The position numbers were made by a program, and so were the translations under genes. Below are positions 28,994 through 40,381 of a DNA stretch of 64,000 bases, piece after piece (within the stretch, counting starts at the first letter, position 1; every line of letters starts with the position of its first letter). The notes beneath the pieces were generated by a model. The model saw only the letters and a program-made list of their open reading frames with translations. It was not told the DNA's origin and made no database searches. This DNA is from Skeletonema tropicum (lineage: Eukaryota; Bacillariophyta; Thalassiosirophyceae; Thalassiosirales; Thalassiosiraceae). The DNA lies in the NCBI GenBank assembly GCA_037178625.1, contig CM074129.1:992001-1056000 (forward strand), given 5' to 3'.

Positions 28994-31900
28994 TGTCGAG
29001 AGGAGGATGTAGCTATGTATTTGACTTCAAGAAGTAAGTTGACAAGTTGTGTCGCTTGTTGCGTTTGGGCTCGGCAGAGTGTTGTAAGTCGTTTTTGGAC
29101 GTTGTTGTGGAAGAAGAATGCAGCGTTCTGGTTCTGTTCCCACTTCGCCGGCCGCTTCGAGAGCTGGTAAATCATCGATTGGATGGGTCAAAAGAGGCCT
29201 TGCTTGGTGAGAGGCTTTGTAAAGTAGGTAGGTACCTATTACAGAGCCTGCCAAACGAAGATTTTCTCGCTGCGCTTGCTACTTAAGTATTTGTTTCCGC
29301 CAGTATAGCATCTCGTACGCCTCCAAGTTAAGTCGGTGTGGAGAAGAGAGATGAGAAAGCCAACGTGAAGACAGGAACAGCAGCTGGAAATTTGTACTTC
29401 GGTCTGTCCACAATATTTGTGGACAAGGCAAGATGCCGCGAGAGCGAGTGCAAGATTTGGCTGGAAGACAGGAATGAGCCAACAAGCTTACAACCTTTGT
29501 TTGTGAGCAACTTTTAGTTGCTGTCTGTGTTTGTAAGCAAATTCATCGGCTCGGGTCTCTGCTGCCTGCACAACTGACGAAGTTGATCATTCGATTAGAG
29601 CTGCAGCCCCGCAGAGATTTGATCATTTTAATTAAAGATTTTTCGGTGAATCACACAGATAGTGTTGCTCCTACATTGGAAGTCACTGGGTTCTTTTCCG
29701 TCATTATCCTTCTGGTGCCGCTGCTTGACGTCAAGCACTACGACGTCCCTCCAAAGTCTCGGGGGAACCGGGGCATTTCCACCGCCGTGTCTTTCGACAT
29801 GTGCTCCGATCGCAGTGTCCACACGCAACCGTCTTTTGACGGGAGCTTTGAGGGGGGTTTGGATAGGATACGAACAGGGATATCATGGATGTTGCGTGTG
29901 TTGGTAGAAACGGTGACATATAGACTGTGGACAACAGGCATCGATGTATTGGGAAATGTTCTCAATGCCTTGATCTGTTTGGTTCATCTACGGTCTGCTA
30001 CGTCCCTCAAGCAATTGCCATCGCTTTGGGTGGACTTGAGGGGGGTTTGATGATATTGGACATTATTTTACAACACATGTCCCGATATCAATGGTCTGGT
30101 TGGTTTCACAACACGAAGGAATACTCTTCTCTTTGATTATTAAGAGTATCAAAGCGGCATCTATGCTTGAGAGATTAGACCGCAGTTTTGCTTTGGTTAT
30201 ACTGTGGGGGGTGCACGGTGTGTGGATATTCATCAACATCTCCGTGTAGGCCGTTGAGCGATGTGCTCATAAACATTCGCAAATCCATCACGTCGGGGGA
30301 ATACTATTAATTCGTCGATTGAGAGCTATGCTCTTCCGTGTTGAGTTTGGTTTTTTTATGGTGCATTATTGATGCACAGCTGTACCGCACTCTCCTATTG
30401 TGGAGGACAATAGTGGAAGACCAAGTGGAGTTTGTTCTTCCTATTGCCATGAACTTATAAGAAGTGTAGTCTACGAGTTCCCTCAAGAGCCCTTTCCTCC
30501 CGCTGCGCATCCTACGTTATATGCTGCATGGGGGATAAATTCAACAACGGGGAGTTCTGGGGGTGCTATACACTTTATCATGGTGAGAGTATCAAAGCAG
30601 GTGACGTTGGAAAAGAAGGTTGCTGCTTTGGATAATGTTGAGGGGGGTATGTGAGTACATGTACATGTTTCTCGAACTCGGGCCGTGGATGGGTAGTCAT
30701 TTCCCATCTACGCCAGGGCATACTCTCATTCATTCAAAGTAGATGGAGGTAGTCGGACTTCAGAGCTTGCTCTTCGGTTTGAATACTTCCTCACTGGATG
30801 CATCAAAGTACCATAGCCGACTTTGGTGTCGTGGCACGTAGATGCAAACAAAGTCAGTGACCAATTTGATTGTTGAATGAAATGTTTTGTTGGGAAATCG
30901 TTCCTATCATTAGGAATTTGATTAGTGGATATTTCTTCGACAATGTTTTGGGGATGGGATGAGGGGGGCAAGTTTGGTTCTAGCTTTCAATACCTTGCGG
31001 TGTTGATGCACAGATGTAGAATACTTCTGGCTCTGTGAGATGATACACGTCTCACATTGCAGTAGTACCAAAACTCGTCGAAACACTGAAGTCTTTTCCA
31101 CGCCTCATGGCCGTCTATGCAATAAGATGGATGAGTGAGTGTAGGGAGTGTCTGACAGATGTACTTGTCACGACACTTTGCAGAAAGGCTTCCCTTACAA
31201 TGGCATTCCTTCTAATGTCACATTTTTGCGTCGCAGAGGAGAAAGACGCATTGAACAACTGGTCTCAGCCATTTCATTGTGGCGACCATATTGGCACAAT
31301 CTCGATGGGATGAGATAGGTTTAGTTCTCTCATTTTTGCTGAGTACTCGGGAGAAGCAATTCTCACGGGGACTTAGCCTGGAATTGGATGCAAGTGTCCA
31401 ATTCTCAATAGACCGGGAAATGATGGCACATCTAGCGGAAAGTCTAATGGGGGTTACAGTCTCCCTCCATGTACTTGTCATCGGGGATGAGTAGACTTCC
31501 AGCAAGTGATTGCGCATTCTTTAGCGATCTCTACAGAGGTGTCACATTATAAGATGCTCTCTGGGGAAGAGAGTAGAGCATCTACCAGAGAAGATATTTA
31601 AATGTTCGTGAGCTGCGATTCCATCCAGCGTGAAGTTTGCACTGCATCAAGATGACTAAGTAGTTTACCGAGTAATTGCATCGTCGTTGAGAGTTGAGAT
31701 GCAAACAACTGGATGAAGACCGGAAATGGACAGGTATAGAATCTCTGCCAAGTACCAAGAAATGAACATTCAGGCTCGTTGGAGCTAATTATTTATGCTC
31801 AGGTTCGAATATCTCAAGAATCGAACGCTGAGGCAAAAAATGCATCGAACTAGAGTACAGTTCGATGGGTAGTGCTGTTCCTGCGCTCGTGGAGGCTGTG

Positions 31901-33111
31901 TAGCTGATCACAGTCGGGGTATGAGCAAGCAAAGCAATACGTAGGGACGGAATTACGCCGCCAGATGTTTAAGTACTTCGCATCTGGGAGAAATATGGTG
32001 GGGGGAGTTTCAGCAGCGGTGCTGAAAATGGTCTGTCGTTAAACCTGTTGATTGGCAATCGTATGATTGAGTAAAAGTTTGCATTCTCCGTTGTTTCTAC
32101 TACAAACAGTTCATAGCAAAGTACAGATGCACATGAGGCCATGCTTTCTTTGTTCTGGGAAACAACCAAGACTGTGACTCGGAGCCTTTTAACGAGGTCT
32201 CGGAAGGAAGATATTCTATCAACGTTTCCTACCCTCGCCCCAGTACCAGTAGTGGACATTTGCACTCATGCTTACTTTCAGTCTTATGAAGTGCAAGTTA
32301 CTGGAGACTGGGCGAGGCCCTGGAACGGAACAGGTATCTCCAGTAGGTTCGGCAAATCCCTTCAAAGAATGTCCTGATCAGAGACGTAACTGATCTTGAT
32401 ACTTCAAAAGATAGGTAATCGAGTTGGGCGATTCCCCCCCCAAGTTTATCAGAGTTATCGTTGGTTGCTGCGATGCTCTGCGGTTCATGACGCTGAGAGA
32501 CAACTCTCAGTTTCGCGTTCTTTAGTTCACTAAGGTTATTGGATATTACTTACTTCTATCCTGTCCCGCTTCTACTTGACTTGATCAGAGATGGCCGACA
32601 CACCTTGTGGTTATCTAGCCGAGCGCGACAACTGGACGACGTCAGCAGTCAGCACACCTACCTCGTCTTTCACTCTTTTCAGCTCTTTCTCCCTCAAACC
32701 AACATGCTTCATTCTTCGTTGGAAAAGCATTGCTAAATACTACTTACCTGCCGTGAAGATGTGCGTTCTATCTATTCGGGCATTGATGCAATGACCCACA
32801 AGATGCGTGGGTGCCGTTTGAATGACTATTCGAATCAACATGTAGGTATATCTACCCACGGGTTCAGTTCCCACTTCGCCGATTCGTGCTGGTTTGGAGG
32901 CCCGAAGCGATAGCTGGTCGGTAAATCAGTGATTTGGCCAAAAGAGGCGGCGTGGCCTTCTTGGCAGCTGAGGCCAGTACTTAGCCTGCTTGACCTGAGA
33001 GTTGGTAAATAATTAAATAATAATGAGGCCAAATAATAAAACTGCATGCACAGCCACACGGTCCGGCCAGCCTTACATTTTGGATTTTTTTTGGGTTCGC
33101 ATCGATATCTG
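28994..33111. other. Long region without a supported gene; likely decayed repetitive DNA
   Basis: Many short frames on both strands lack recognisable domains; the longest is plus 29583-30050 (MIIRLELQPRRD). TGAGGGGGG recurs at about 29849, 30038, 30639 and 30960, each in a loosely similar context, hinting at degenerate repeat units or an eroded element. No TIR, LTR or RNA gene found by eye. Confidence 0.35.
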
Positions 33112-33336
33112 ATTCCTACGTAGAAAAAATCTGGCTCACATTTTTGTTTTGACACAAAGGAGACCGAATATCTATCGCTAGAAAATATGTACGCTATTAT
33201 TGTCGAAGTACTGGCACAAAGCTGGCAACCCCCACGGTTTCCCACTCACCAAAGGCATGGAGAGTACAGAAGTCCTGGGGGTTGCCCATTTAGGGTCCGT
33301 ACTTTTTCAGCTGAGGCTATGTGCGCTCTACGATAG
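33112..33336. mobile_element. Possible small MITE with internal hairpin
   Basis: The left edge ATTCCTACGTAGA and right edge (complement ATTCCTATCGTAGAGC) are imperfect inverted ends. Inside is a hairpin, GGCAACCCCCA pairing with TGGGGGTTGCC at ~33224-33286. The layout (hairpin, ~35 bases, then the CTACG/AGGAAT end) matches the right half of the region at 22074-22189. Confidence 0.4.
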
Positions 33337-33359
33337 GAATTAGTAGTACCTGGGTTTTT

Positions 33360-34043
33360 CTACGAGGACAGTTTGAGTGGATTTGGCCTCTTCTCAGGAA
33401 CAGGGCTGGGGCTACTGGATCGAGATAATGTCTCCAAGGACTTGCATGATGCCTTTTGAAGCAACTTGATAGTCTCCATCCTTGCATCACTCATGATTGC
33501 AAATTCTAATGCATTCATCTCGTCCAAGTCTTCTATTGTTGCTGAGAGCAGTGACTCTGAGAGCAAGGCACGGACGGTGTCATGACACACCGCTCTTGGC
33601 ATCGTTCTGTTGGCAGCATCATCTTCGAATAGTTCGCAAGAAGTGTCACATGCAAAATGCAATGGAGTCTTGCCATCCTCATCTGTAATGTCGCATGATG
33701 AGGGGTAAGCATGAGCGAGAAGCTTGATCAACCTCGGCTCAGCTGAGGATCCAGCGGCTACATGAAGAGGAGTACGACCGAGACAATCCTTGGCAGCCAA
33801 TTGATGAGGGCATATATCCATCATTTTGGCAACTACACGCAAGGGAGGCTTGCATCGAACGACAGCGTGTAGCAGCGTCATGCCATTGAACTCTGGGCAG
33901 TTACTGATAGAGTCCGTGATGGCTTGAAAAGTGGCAGAACTCGAAAGGGCAATGTCTTGGAACATTTCCCAGTCTTGCTTATCGATGAGATGGAGTAGGA
34001 TGGCAATGGAGTTTGAGGCTGAGTTGAAGTCGGGAGAAGTCAT
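33360..34043 (-). CDS. Ankyrin-repeat protein
   Basis: A 227-residue protein. Residues ~52-170 hold two to three ankyrin repeats: GMTLLHAVVRCKPPLRVVAK, then CLGRTPLHVAAGSSAEPRLI, then DEDGKTPLHFACDTSCELFE, with a weaker unit NALEFAIMSDARMETIKLLQ near 185. The C-terminus is Ser/Pro-rich. Ankyrin repeats are protein-binding scaffolds; no catalytic domain or membrane segment is attached. Many diatom genes have this short ankyrin architecture. The start is the first good ATG, with an AT-rich leader. Intact and single-exon. Confidence 0.8.
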   Translation of the reverse strand: MTSPDFNSASNSIAILLHLIDKQDWEMFQDIALSSSATFQAITDSISNCPEFNGMTLLHAVVRCKPPLRVVAKMMDICPHQLAAKDCLGRTPLHVAAGSSAEPRLIKLLAHAYPSSCDITDEDGKTPLHFACDTSCELFEDDAANRTMPRAVCHDTVRALLSESLLSATIEDLDEMNALEFAIMSDARMETIKLLQKASCKSLETLSRSSSPSPVPEKRPNPLKLSS

Positions 34044-34228
34044 TTGAGCAGCAATAATGATAAGTTGATACAGTTGGAAGTAGTATTGTCAATGTTGAAA
34101 GGAAAGAAATAATGAGTTTGTGCGTAGAGTTGTTTTGGGGTACTCCAACATCATACTTCTACTATGTTAGTATGGTACCCCTATGCAGCATCAGCTTTGA
34201 TGTGTGAGAGTGAACAAAATTCCGGCAT

Positions 34229-34326
34229 GGGAGCTGATCCTCAGCCATCCACTTGAAGTTGGGAAAGCAGAAACTGTCTTTTACATCACTGTGACTTTTA
34301 CTGATGAAAGGCCTTTCCCTTCTAGA
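34229..34326 (+). repeat. MULE left TIR
   Basis: 98 bases, nearly identical in inverted orientation to 37762-37859. Confidence 0.85.
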
Positions 34327-35272
34327 AATCTGAAGAATGTGAATGCCGCTCTGTCTTCTCTTTCTCTCTTTCTTTCAAGTATACCCCAGCCCAATGTTTT
34401 TCCGTTGAAAATTCAACCGTCAGCAATGAACGGCTGGATCTTGTGTGTCTATGAATCGTTGAATCTTGTCCACAGCGTAGGCACTACTGCCACCATCCAA
34501 TGCTGTTGGCATGCAGTTGAGCTGGGCAAGGCTTTGTGATGGCAAGAGTTCCGACAGATGTCACTGTGTGCGAGAGAGCCAGGGACGCTGAACGACAAAT
34601 GTTCACCCCACAGCTCCCTGATCATCTTGCCTACTAGACTCAAAATCAAAAACATCGTCCTTTCCTACTCTGTCGCCACCAACACCACTGCCCTCACCTC
34701 TTCTGCCACAACCCAGAACCACAAAACAGCAGCACACCACCCACAACAACACATCATGAAAAAGCACTATCATACCCCAAACACCGCACTTTCTATCATA
34801 ATACTCAAGTGGGGGTCTTCTCCATCTTCCATCATGATTACTATCTTCTCCATCTTCCATCTCCTGCTCCATCTCTTTCTCTGAAATCTCCACACTAGAG
34901 CGTTCCCTCCAAGCTGTAGTCACTCTAGCACTATGTCTCCTCCGATTACTCTCCTTTTCTGTGTCCCTTACGGAATTCAATGCGTTTGAGAGAACGCTAA
35001 GTATGTTCACATGAAGATGTCCTGGTGCCTCTGAGCTCTGAGTGCCAAGCGTCCCAACACGAGGACGAACTAGGTGGATGAATCTTTGTGCACAATGCAA
35101 CTTCGCATCATACCTTCTTCCGCTGATTATCAGTGCTGGAACATAATGCACCAGATGAACAGACATTCAAAGATTGGTTACAGCAAGCTACAAGTGACAT
35201 TTGGCAAGAATTTTATGATGAGAAGAATTAGTATATACAAAGTTTTCAATAGCTACTTCGGTAGAGACACAT

Positions 35273-37587
35273 CTATTTCCTTTTCGATGGAGAGTAAAAA
35301 GGTTTGTGTCGTGGCGCCTCCTTCTTCGTCTCAAGGGTTGGAAATGATAATATACCAACAGTACTACCTGAAGACACTGTTTCTACTGTCTCCTTACTGA
35401 CATTCTTGCACATCATTTTGGCTTGGTACTGAGTCAAAACCTCTTTAAGCCCTTGAATGTCTTCCTCACTCTTACAAAGTTCAGCAGTGTCCCGAAATGT
35501 TGGCATGACACGAGTATAACAGCTCTGCTTCCGGGGGTTTTGCATAATCTCAATAGTCATCACTTCATTTCTGTTCCCATTATCATTCTTTCTCTCTGCT
35601 CTATCAGTACTCTGTTCTCTCTCCTCTCCTATCATTGGTGCGGCAGATGCTATTTCGTCCTCCTTCTGATGTTGTTGGAGTGGATTTACATCGACACCGA
35701 CATCATTTCGTGTTTCATTGTACCACTCCAAGCTTTCAGCTGTCAGGTCCGACAAAGATGTTCTCAACAGCATACCTCCTCCGTGATTCTCTACGTCCGC
35801 ATTGAATGCATCAACATTTTTGGTGTATTCCAAGTTGTCTCCATAGTGCACTTCATATGCCAGAAAATTTTCCAGCCCAAAATGCTCTGCAACAGGTGAC
35901 TCACCAATAATCCTGTAAACATGACGGCATGGACCCTTCAACCTCTTGTAGTAATGGCAATCACAATCAATGACAACACAGGTAGAGCCACAGGAAAGAG
36001 TAGATTCCTTTATCCTAACCGACCTAGTTCGGTGATAGGATGGAATAGGACCTCTTTCCTCCACCGATAGTGGGGTTATGATTGACTTTCGTACATGGCA
36101 AACCATCTCGTTGTCGTTCTTTTCGGCAATGCAGTATGAATAATCTAAATGGCAGTGAGTGAAAGTTGAATCAAATTGAATGAAGATGGCATGCACATGA
36201 CACATACCTGATGACGAAATGTACTGCTGTAGCACTTTTTCTCTCTTGTGCTCCACAATGTCCTTTGATAGAGTACATCTAATTCTATCCACATCGGTGT
36301 CAGTTGGCTTCGGCAGAATTCGTGATGCAGCCTTCTGCAAAGCTTTTGATCTCAAAGTATTCATCCTCCGGTCTCCATGTTGCAGTACATTCTTCGTTGC
36401 CACTGGCAGACTCGAGTTTGCATGTGGCCTCAGGGGATCCTTCTTCAATGCAGCGTTGTCAGATTCAACCCAGCAGTTTTCATTAACATCACCACAAAAC
36501 ACATCATTAAAGTAACATTGACAAAGAAGAGGTAGCATTGGCCTGAAACTTTCTCGTATAAAAGTTCGTGTGTGGACAATCAAATCCTTATTGATTTCTT
36601 GTGTGGTGGATGAATCCAAAAAAGCATCGAGCTTCTTCAACGAGTCTTTCATTTGTGGCTCGGTTTCTATCTCATTCATGAAATGATACAACCAATTCAG
36701 TATCGTGGATACGAATTTAGAATCTGCACTATTGTTTTTTCGGATTTACTTTTTGATGTCCATGTTATAGTTGCGATCTGCGTGCAGTTGACATGAAAGA
36801 TGAAGAATAAGGTCAGAACAGAGCATATCAAATCACATAGACGTAATGTAGTAGGAATACTCATCTTGTGCCATTTACAAAGTCTGTTACGTCCATGACC
36901 ATATGATCCGTTTTTTCCACTCACTGATCTCACTCTCGTCAGAAGAGTGCCAACTAGCTGTGCATCTTGATCAGTGATGACCATGGATGTTTTTTGTAGA
37001 GCATTGGTGTCTAAAATAGTGGGCAGCCCTTCTTCAAACAGCCAATCAAATACCCATCTCTGTTGTGCTGATGGCACGAATGCATTGATGATTGGAATGT
37101 TTTTATTATCCATTGTCTTACAAGAAGCTCTGAATAATGGGCGCTTTTCTGCATTGGTCCCAAATGTAACATCGCAGCCAAGCACATGAGGAAATTTGAC
37201 GTGATACTTACGTCCCTCTTCAGAAATGAACATTACAGCAAGCAGGATTGTTCCATCTCCTGTAGTTAGCTGTTGAATCAAACTTTTTACAAATGACTTA
37301 GCATCTGGAGATACATCATTCACTTTGAATCAGCCACAGAGAGAAGAAGTTACAGAGAGAAGAAGTTGTGTGAGCAATGTACATGAGAAAAGTCACTCTA
37401 AGACAAACCATAAGAACTCACCGATGGCCATGTCTTCTGCTAGGACACTGGATGTCACTACGCCACCTTTACCACAACTGTCCACCTCGATTGACTGTTT
37501 ATCTTTGAGCATAAGATCTAGACAAAGACACGGGGTATCCCACTCTTCCCTGTCCTTCAAAGGCTTGTTAATGCATTCCAAGTCCAT
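35273..37587 (-). pseudogene. MULE transposase (DDE + SWIM finger), one premature stop
   Basis: A four-exon gene can be read. Exon 1 is 37587-37422, starting MDLECINKPLKD. An intron with consensus donor GTGAGT (37323-37421) is followed by exon 2 (37322-36861) with LGCDVTFGTNAEKRPLF and TSMVITDQDAQ (the two aspartates) and the MULE-typical CKWHK. A second intron (36778-36860) leads to exon 3 (36777-36208), which has WVESDNAALK (likely the catalytic Glu). A third, in-frame 63-nt intron (36145-36207, GTATGT...TTTAG) precedes exon 4 (36144-35273), with the SWIM finger CDCHYYKRLKGPCRH. A TAA at 36746-36748 in exon 3 is the only lesion seen. Otherwise the protein looks complete, so the copy is recently inactivated. 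Confidence 0.75.
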
Positions 37588-37761
37588 GTTCAGTATTACT
37601 AAATGACTTCATCAAATCCACCACCAAGAAAGTTTGCTGCTCGTCTTCGTCATTGAAGGAGCCAGAAGCGTTTCCAGCCCGCCGGCTGTGCAAAGATGAT
37701 GCCGTGTATTGTGACGTGGGGCTGTTGGTGGAGGACAAGATAGAGAGGAGATGAGAGGAGC

Positions 37762-37859
37762 TCTAGAAGGGAAAGGCCTTTCATCAGTAAAAGTCACAGT
37801 GACGTAAAAGACAGTTTCTGCTTTCCCAACTTCAAGCGGATGGCTGAGGATCAGCTCCC
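37762..37859 (-). repeat. MULE right TIR
   Basis: Inverted partner of 34229-34326. Confidence 0.85.
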
Positions 37860-38537
37860 TACCGAATGTCGCCATACGCATAGGAGTACTCCTCTTGTCT
37901 CGGCCGGTATGGTATTTGGCCTGCTTCTTCAATCTGTCTGTGCAATGTTTAGTTAGATAGGAGTAGGAGTAGGATTTACATATTTCACCGAGATAACCGG
38001 AGAGGAATAAAAAAAAGAGGGATAGACACTACTTTTATGTCCCGAGTCATCCATTCGGTGCAGGAAATGGGTCATAGCAGAAGTCACGTCGACGTGTTCT
38101 TTACTTCACGTCAACGTGTTTTTACTGATTTTATGTGATGTGTCAAAAGAACACACGAACACAGCTGTTCATACCTGATATTCCTGTGATTAGTACTATG
38201 CAAATACTTTAAATGATATACTCCTAAAATTAATATGGTATTGTAATACAGAATAGATATATCTCATTTATATTCTCTGTCGACTCAGATTTCATTACGA
38301 ATATTTTGTTTTTCCGTATTACTAGGCATTCGGGAGGTTAGTTGGTTGGGCGGGGGAACAACTTGACAGATTGTTTGTGAGGAACACCCGGAGAGCTTCT
38401 TTTACAACTGCAAACCATCTGGATGGACAACGATCACTTCACAAAGCACAAGAATCCAGCAGCTTTGGTGTTGAAGAGATCATTATATTGCTTACCATAC
38501 TACTGATACTTATTCTGCCAAAAACAACACAACCAAG
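37860..38537. other. Upstream region of acidic-family gene, part of a segmental duplication
   Basis: From ~38045 the sequence matches the region from ~45779, including ACTGATTTTATGTGATGTGT and ACAGCTGTTCAT, with small indels. It therefore carries the duplicated promoter of the downstream gene. Confidence 0.6.
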
Positions 38538-39070
38538 ATGAAGCCCTCTCAACAACAAACTATCTCCGCTGTCTCCTCCTCTTATGACAAGGACGACTAC
38601 TGCTATCAAAACCCCCAAGATGTCGGCAGCCCCTCTGAAGAACCCATCTTGAAATTTGTAGACCCATTTCTCTACTACTCAAATGACAAGATAAGGATGA
38701 GGGAACTCCGACTTGAGGACATGGAAAACGACTCGTCTGTTGATGCATCGTCCTCTAGTTCGCTACCAACCCAAGACCAGTCGCCGCCCACCTGTGAGAG
38801 AAAGACTCGTATCTCGTTCGAGCTGCACCCATCCTTGCTACTTGAAGACCTGATGAGGGAGATTTTTGATGAAGACGACGACTGTCTCGACTTTGACGAC
38901 ATATCTCTTTTCGCTACTGAAGAGGATTCGTGCGCGACGAATGATGTCATCAATGGATTGAGACGAATCATTTTGGGCTAATGCTCATGAATGATGATGT
39001 TGAATAGGGAATAGGAAACGCTACCCACAATTTTGGCCAAACGAAACCCCCTAAGATGTCTACACTAGAT
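38045..39070 (+). repeat. Segmental duplication, copy 1
   Basis: About 1 kb containing one acidic-family gene, homologous in the same orientation to ~45779-47052. Homology ends at TCTACACTAGA, 12 bases before the left TIR of the element at 39083. Confidence 0.75.
38538..38981 (+). CDS. Small acidic 'DPFLYYS' family protein, copy A
   Basis: A 147-residue protein. The N-terminus is Ser/Gln-rich (MKPSQQQTISAVSSSYD). A conserved block follows: EEPILKFVDPFLYYSNDKIR, then MRELRLEDMEND, a Ser-rich linker, RKTRISFELHPSLLLEDLMR and an acidic tail (EIFDEDDDCLDFDD), ending NGLRRIILG. It is nearly identical to the gene at 46512-46955 and clearly related to 28583-28993. No known domain. Compared with its twin it has a 3-residue N-terminal insertion and lacks two residues (IDAS region) in the acidic tail. 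Both reading frames are intact, with mostly conservative changes, suggesting both are functional. The start sits in AAGATGA after ACAACC. Confidence 0.75.
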   Translation: MKPSQQQTISAVSSSYDKDDYCYQNPQDVGSPSEEPILKFVDPFLYYSNDKIRMRELRLEDMENDSSVDASSSSSLPTQDQSPPTCERKTRISFELHPSLLLEDLMREIFDEDDDCLDFDDISLFATEEDSCATNDVINGLRRIILG

Positions 39071-39335
39071 TACCTGCGAGACGTAATGCCTCTGGGAGTC
39101 TCACCGTTATTAATTATATTAGCCCCCCGCCCCTGGTAATCGCCAGGGCACAAAAAGAATGGGCTGCGTATCGCAGACAGACCACTCATATCATCCCGTT
39201 TGTTCTTCTTCTATGTACGAGAGGTACAGTAGATTCGAAGTACGTACAGTTAGCTAGTAGCAGAATTCAAAATTCAAAAAATCGGTCTTATGTCGGAAGG
39301 CTTGCCGCACTCTCTTTTGCTTTGTACAAACATTT

Positions 39336-39740
39336 ATGACAATGCCAACGGCTCTTACACATCGAGCCAGCATCAAACACTGCACACGTAATTCGCCGAC
39401 GTCAATCCTGTCTGTGCGTCAATATGGCGGTCACACCCGAGCCATGTCCGATGGGGGTCTGGATGACAGAGAGGTGATGAGACTTTACAGAAACGAAGCA
39501 TCCCCGGGGAATATGCACTTTGAATTTGGTCGAGATGTAGGTGCTCCTACGCCCTACAAACAGCACCGATTTGTCTACATATCGCCAGAGGGCACCAAAG
39601 CGCACTTCGGTGACATAACGTTACTGATTTGGTCAAGAATGTGTCATTACTTTAGCAACAACACTATCCAAACTGATGCCGCCGCCGATGATAAAGACAC
39701 CACCACCTTCCGTCAACATTATTTACACAGGAACGTATGA
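39336..39740 (+). CDS. Hypothetical protein inside the outer TIR element
   Basis: 134 codons (MTMPTALTHRASIKHC). The middle, EVMRLYRNEASPGNMHFEFG followed by HRFVYISPEGTKAHFGDITL, has the mixed hydrophobic pattern of a folded protein. No family is recognised. It overlaps the next frame by 4 bases in a different phase; the two may be one protein split by a frameshift or two exons. It probably belongs to the mobile element. Confidence 0.4.
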   Translation: MTMPTALTHRASIKHCTRNSPTSILSVRQYGGHTRAMSDGGLDDREVMRLYRNEASPGNMHFEFGRDVGAPTPYKQHRFVYISPEGTKAHFGDITLLIWSRMCHYFSNNTIQTDAAADDKDTTTFRQHYLHRNV

Positions 39741-40255
39741 AACAAAACCTTCGTTCTTGTTTCAAGGATGGAAAACATCTTGTGATGCACAACTCATCAA
39801 TCCACTCCAAATTTGTATCATTGTGTCAGTCCCCCTCGATGAATTTCCGGCAAGATGCGATAGAGGAAGTGTACCAAATTATTCTTTGGAAGATGATCCA
39901 CTCTAGGTTTGCAGTTGTATTTCGTCGGTGGAAGGAACAACATTGTCAAAAGCATGACATGTCTCCGCGATCAAATTTGAAAGCATGCGTGGACAAGAAC
40001 AAGAAGAGCAAAGAGACCAAACAACCGGCAACCCCACATCCCGCAGGCGTTGAGAGGAAGCTCAGCAACGATACTAAGAGACCAGCAACACCGCATCCCG
40101 CTCCAGCAGGCGTCGACAAGAACAAGAAGAGCAGAGAGACCAAGCGAGAGGCAACCCCAAATCCCGCAGGGTCGAAGACGAGCAACGATACGAAGAGACC
40201 AGCAGCACCACACCCCAATGCTCAAATTGATGTTAAAAGATTGAAAACAAGTTAG
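39737..40255 (+). CDS. Basic repeat-containing hypothetical protein inside the outer TIR element
   Basis: 172 codons. The first ~75 residues look globular (AIEEVYQIILWKMIHSRFAV). The rest is a basic repeat with units like DKNKKSKETK and NDTKRPATPHPA, occurring about four times, so strongly disordered and DNA- or RNA-binding in character. The antisense frames over the repeat are mirrored artefacts. No family is known. Confidence 0.4.
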   Translation: MKQNLRSCFKDGKHLVMHNSSIHSKFVSLCQSPSMNFRQDAIEEVYQIILWKMIHSRFAVVFRRWKEQHCQKHDMSPRSNLKACVDKNKKSKETKQPATPHPAGVERKLSNDTKRPATPHPAPAGVDKNKKSRETKREATPNPAGSKTSNDTKRPAAPHPNAQIDVKRLKTS

Positions 40256-40368
40256 TGATTACAATAACACAAGTGGCATTGCGTCATGTACACTCTTGAA
40301 CTCACCCTCTCTCTAAGTAGTATCTTGTGTTCAAAATTAGTTTTACGGAATACCCACTGCAATTAACA

Positions 40369-40381
40369 CCCCCCCCCCCCC
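40369..40381 (+). repeat. C13 homopolymer
   Basis: Thirteen consecutive C. This is an assembly-sensitive site. Confidence 0.9.

Larger units (their letters stand above)
34229..37859 (-). mobile_element. Mutator-like (MULE) DNA transposon
   Basis: 98-base terminal inverted repeats at 34229-34326 and 37762-37859 differ at about two positions and begin GGGAGCTGATCCTCAGCC. The element carries a minus-strand MULE-type transposase gene with a SWIM zinc finger. No matching 9-base target duplication is visible, so the flanks have diverged or been rearranged. The interior 34327-35272 holds no recognised gene; a minus-strand frame at 34603-35166 is of uncertain reality. Confidence 0.85.

Noticed and set aside
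34220..37869. Possible 9-bp target duplication of the MULE (TTCCGGCAT against TACCGAATG)
   Set aside because: Too few matching positions to claim.
39946..40225. Two hydrophobic minus-strand frames (CGVAGLLVSLL repeats)
   Set aside because: They are antisense to the NDTKRPATPHPA repeat and owe their hydrophobicity to it.
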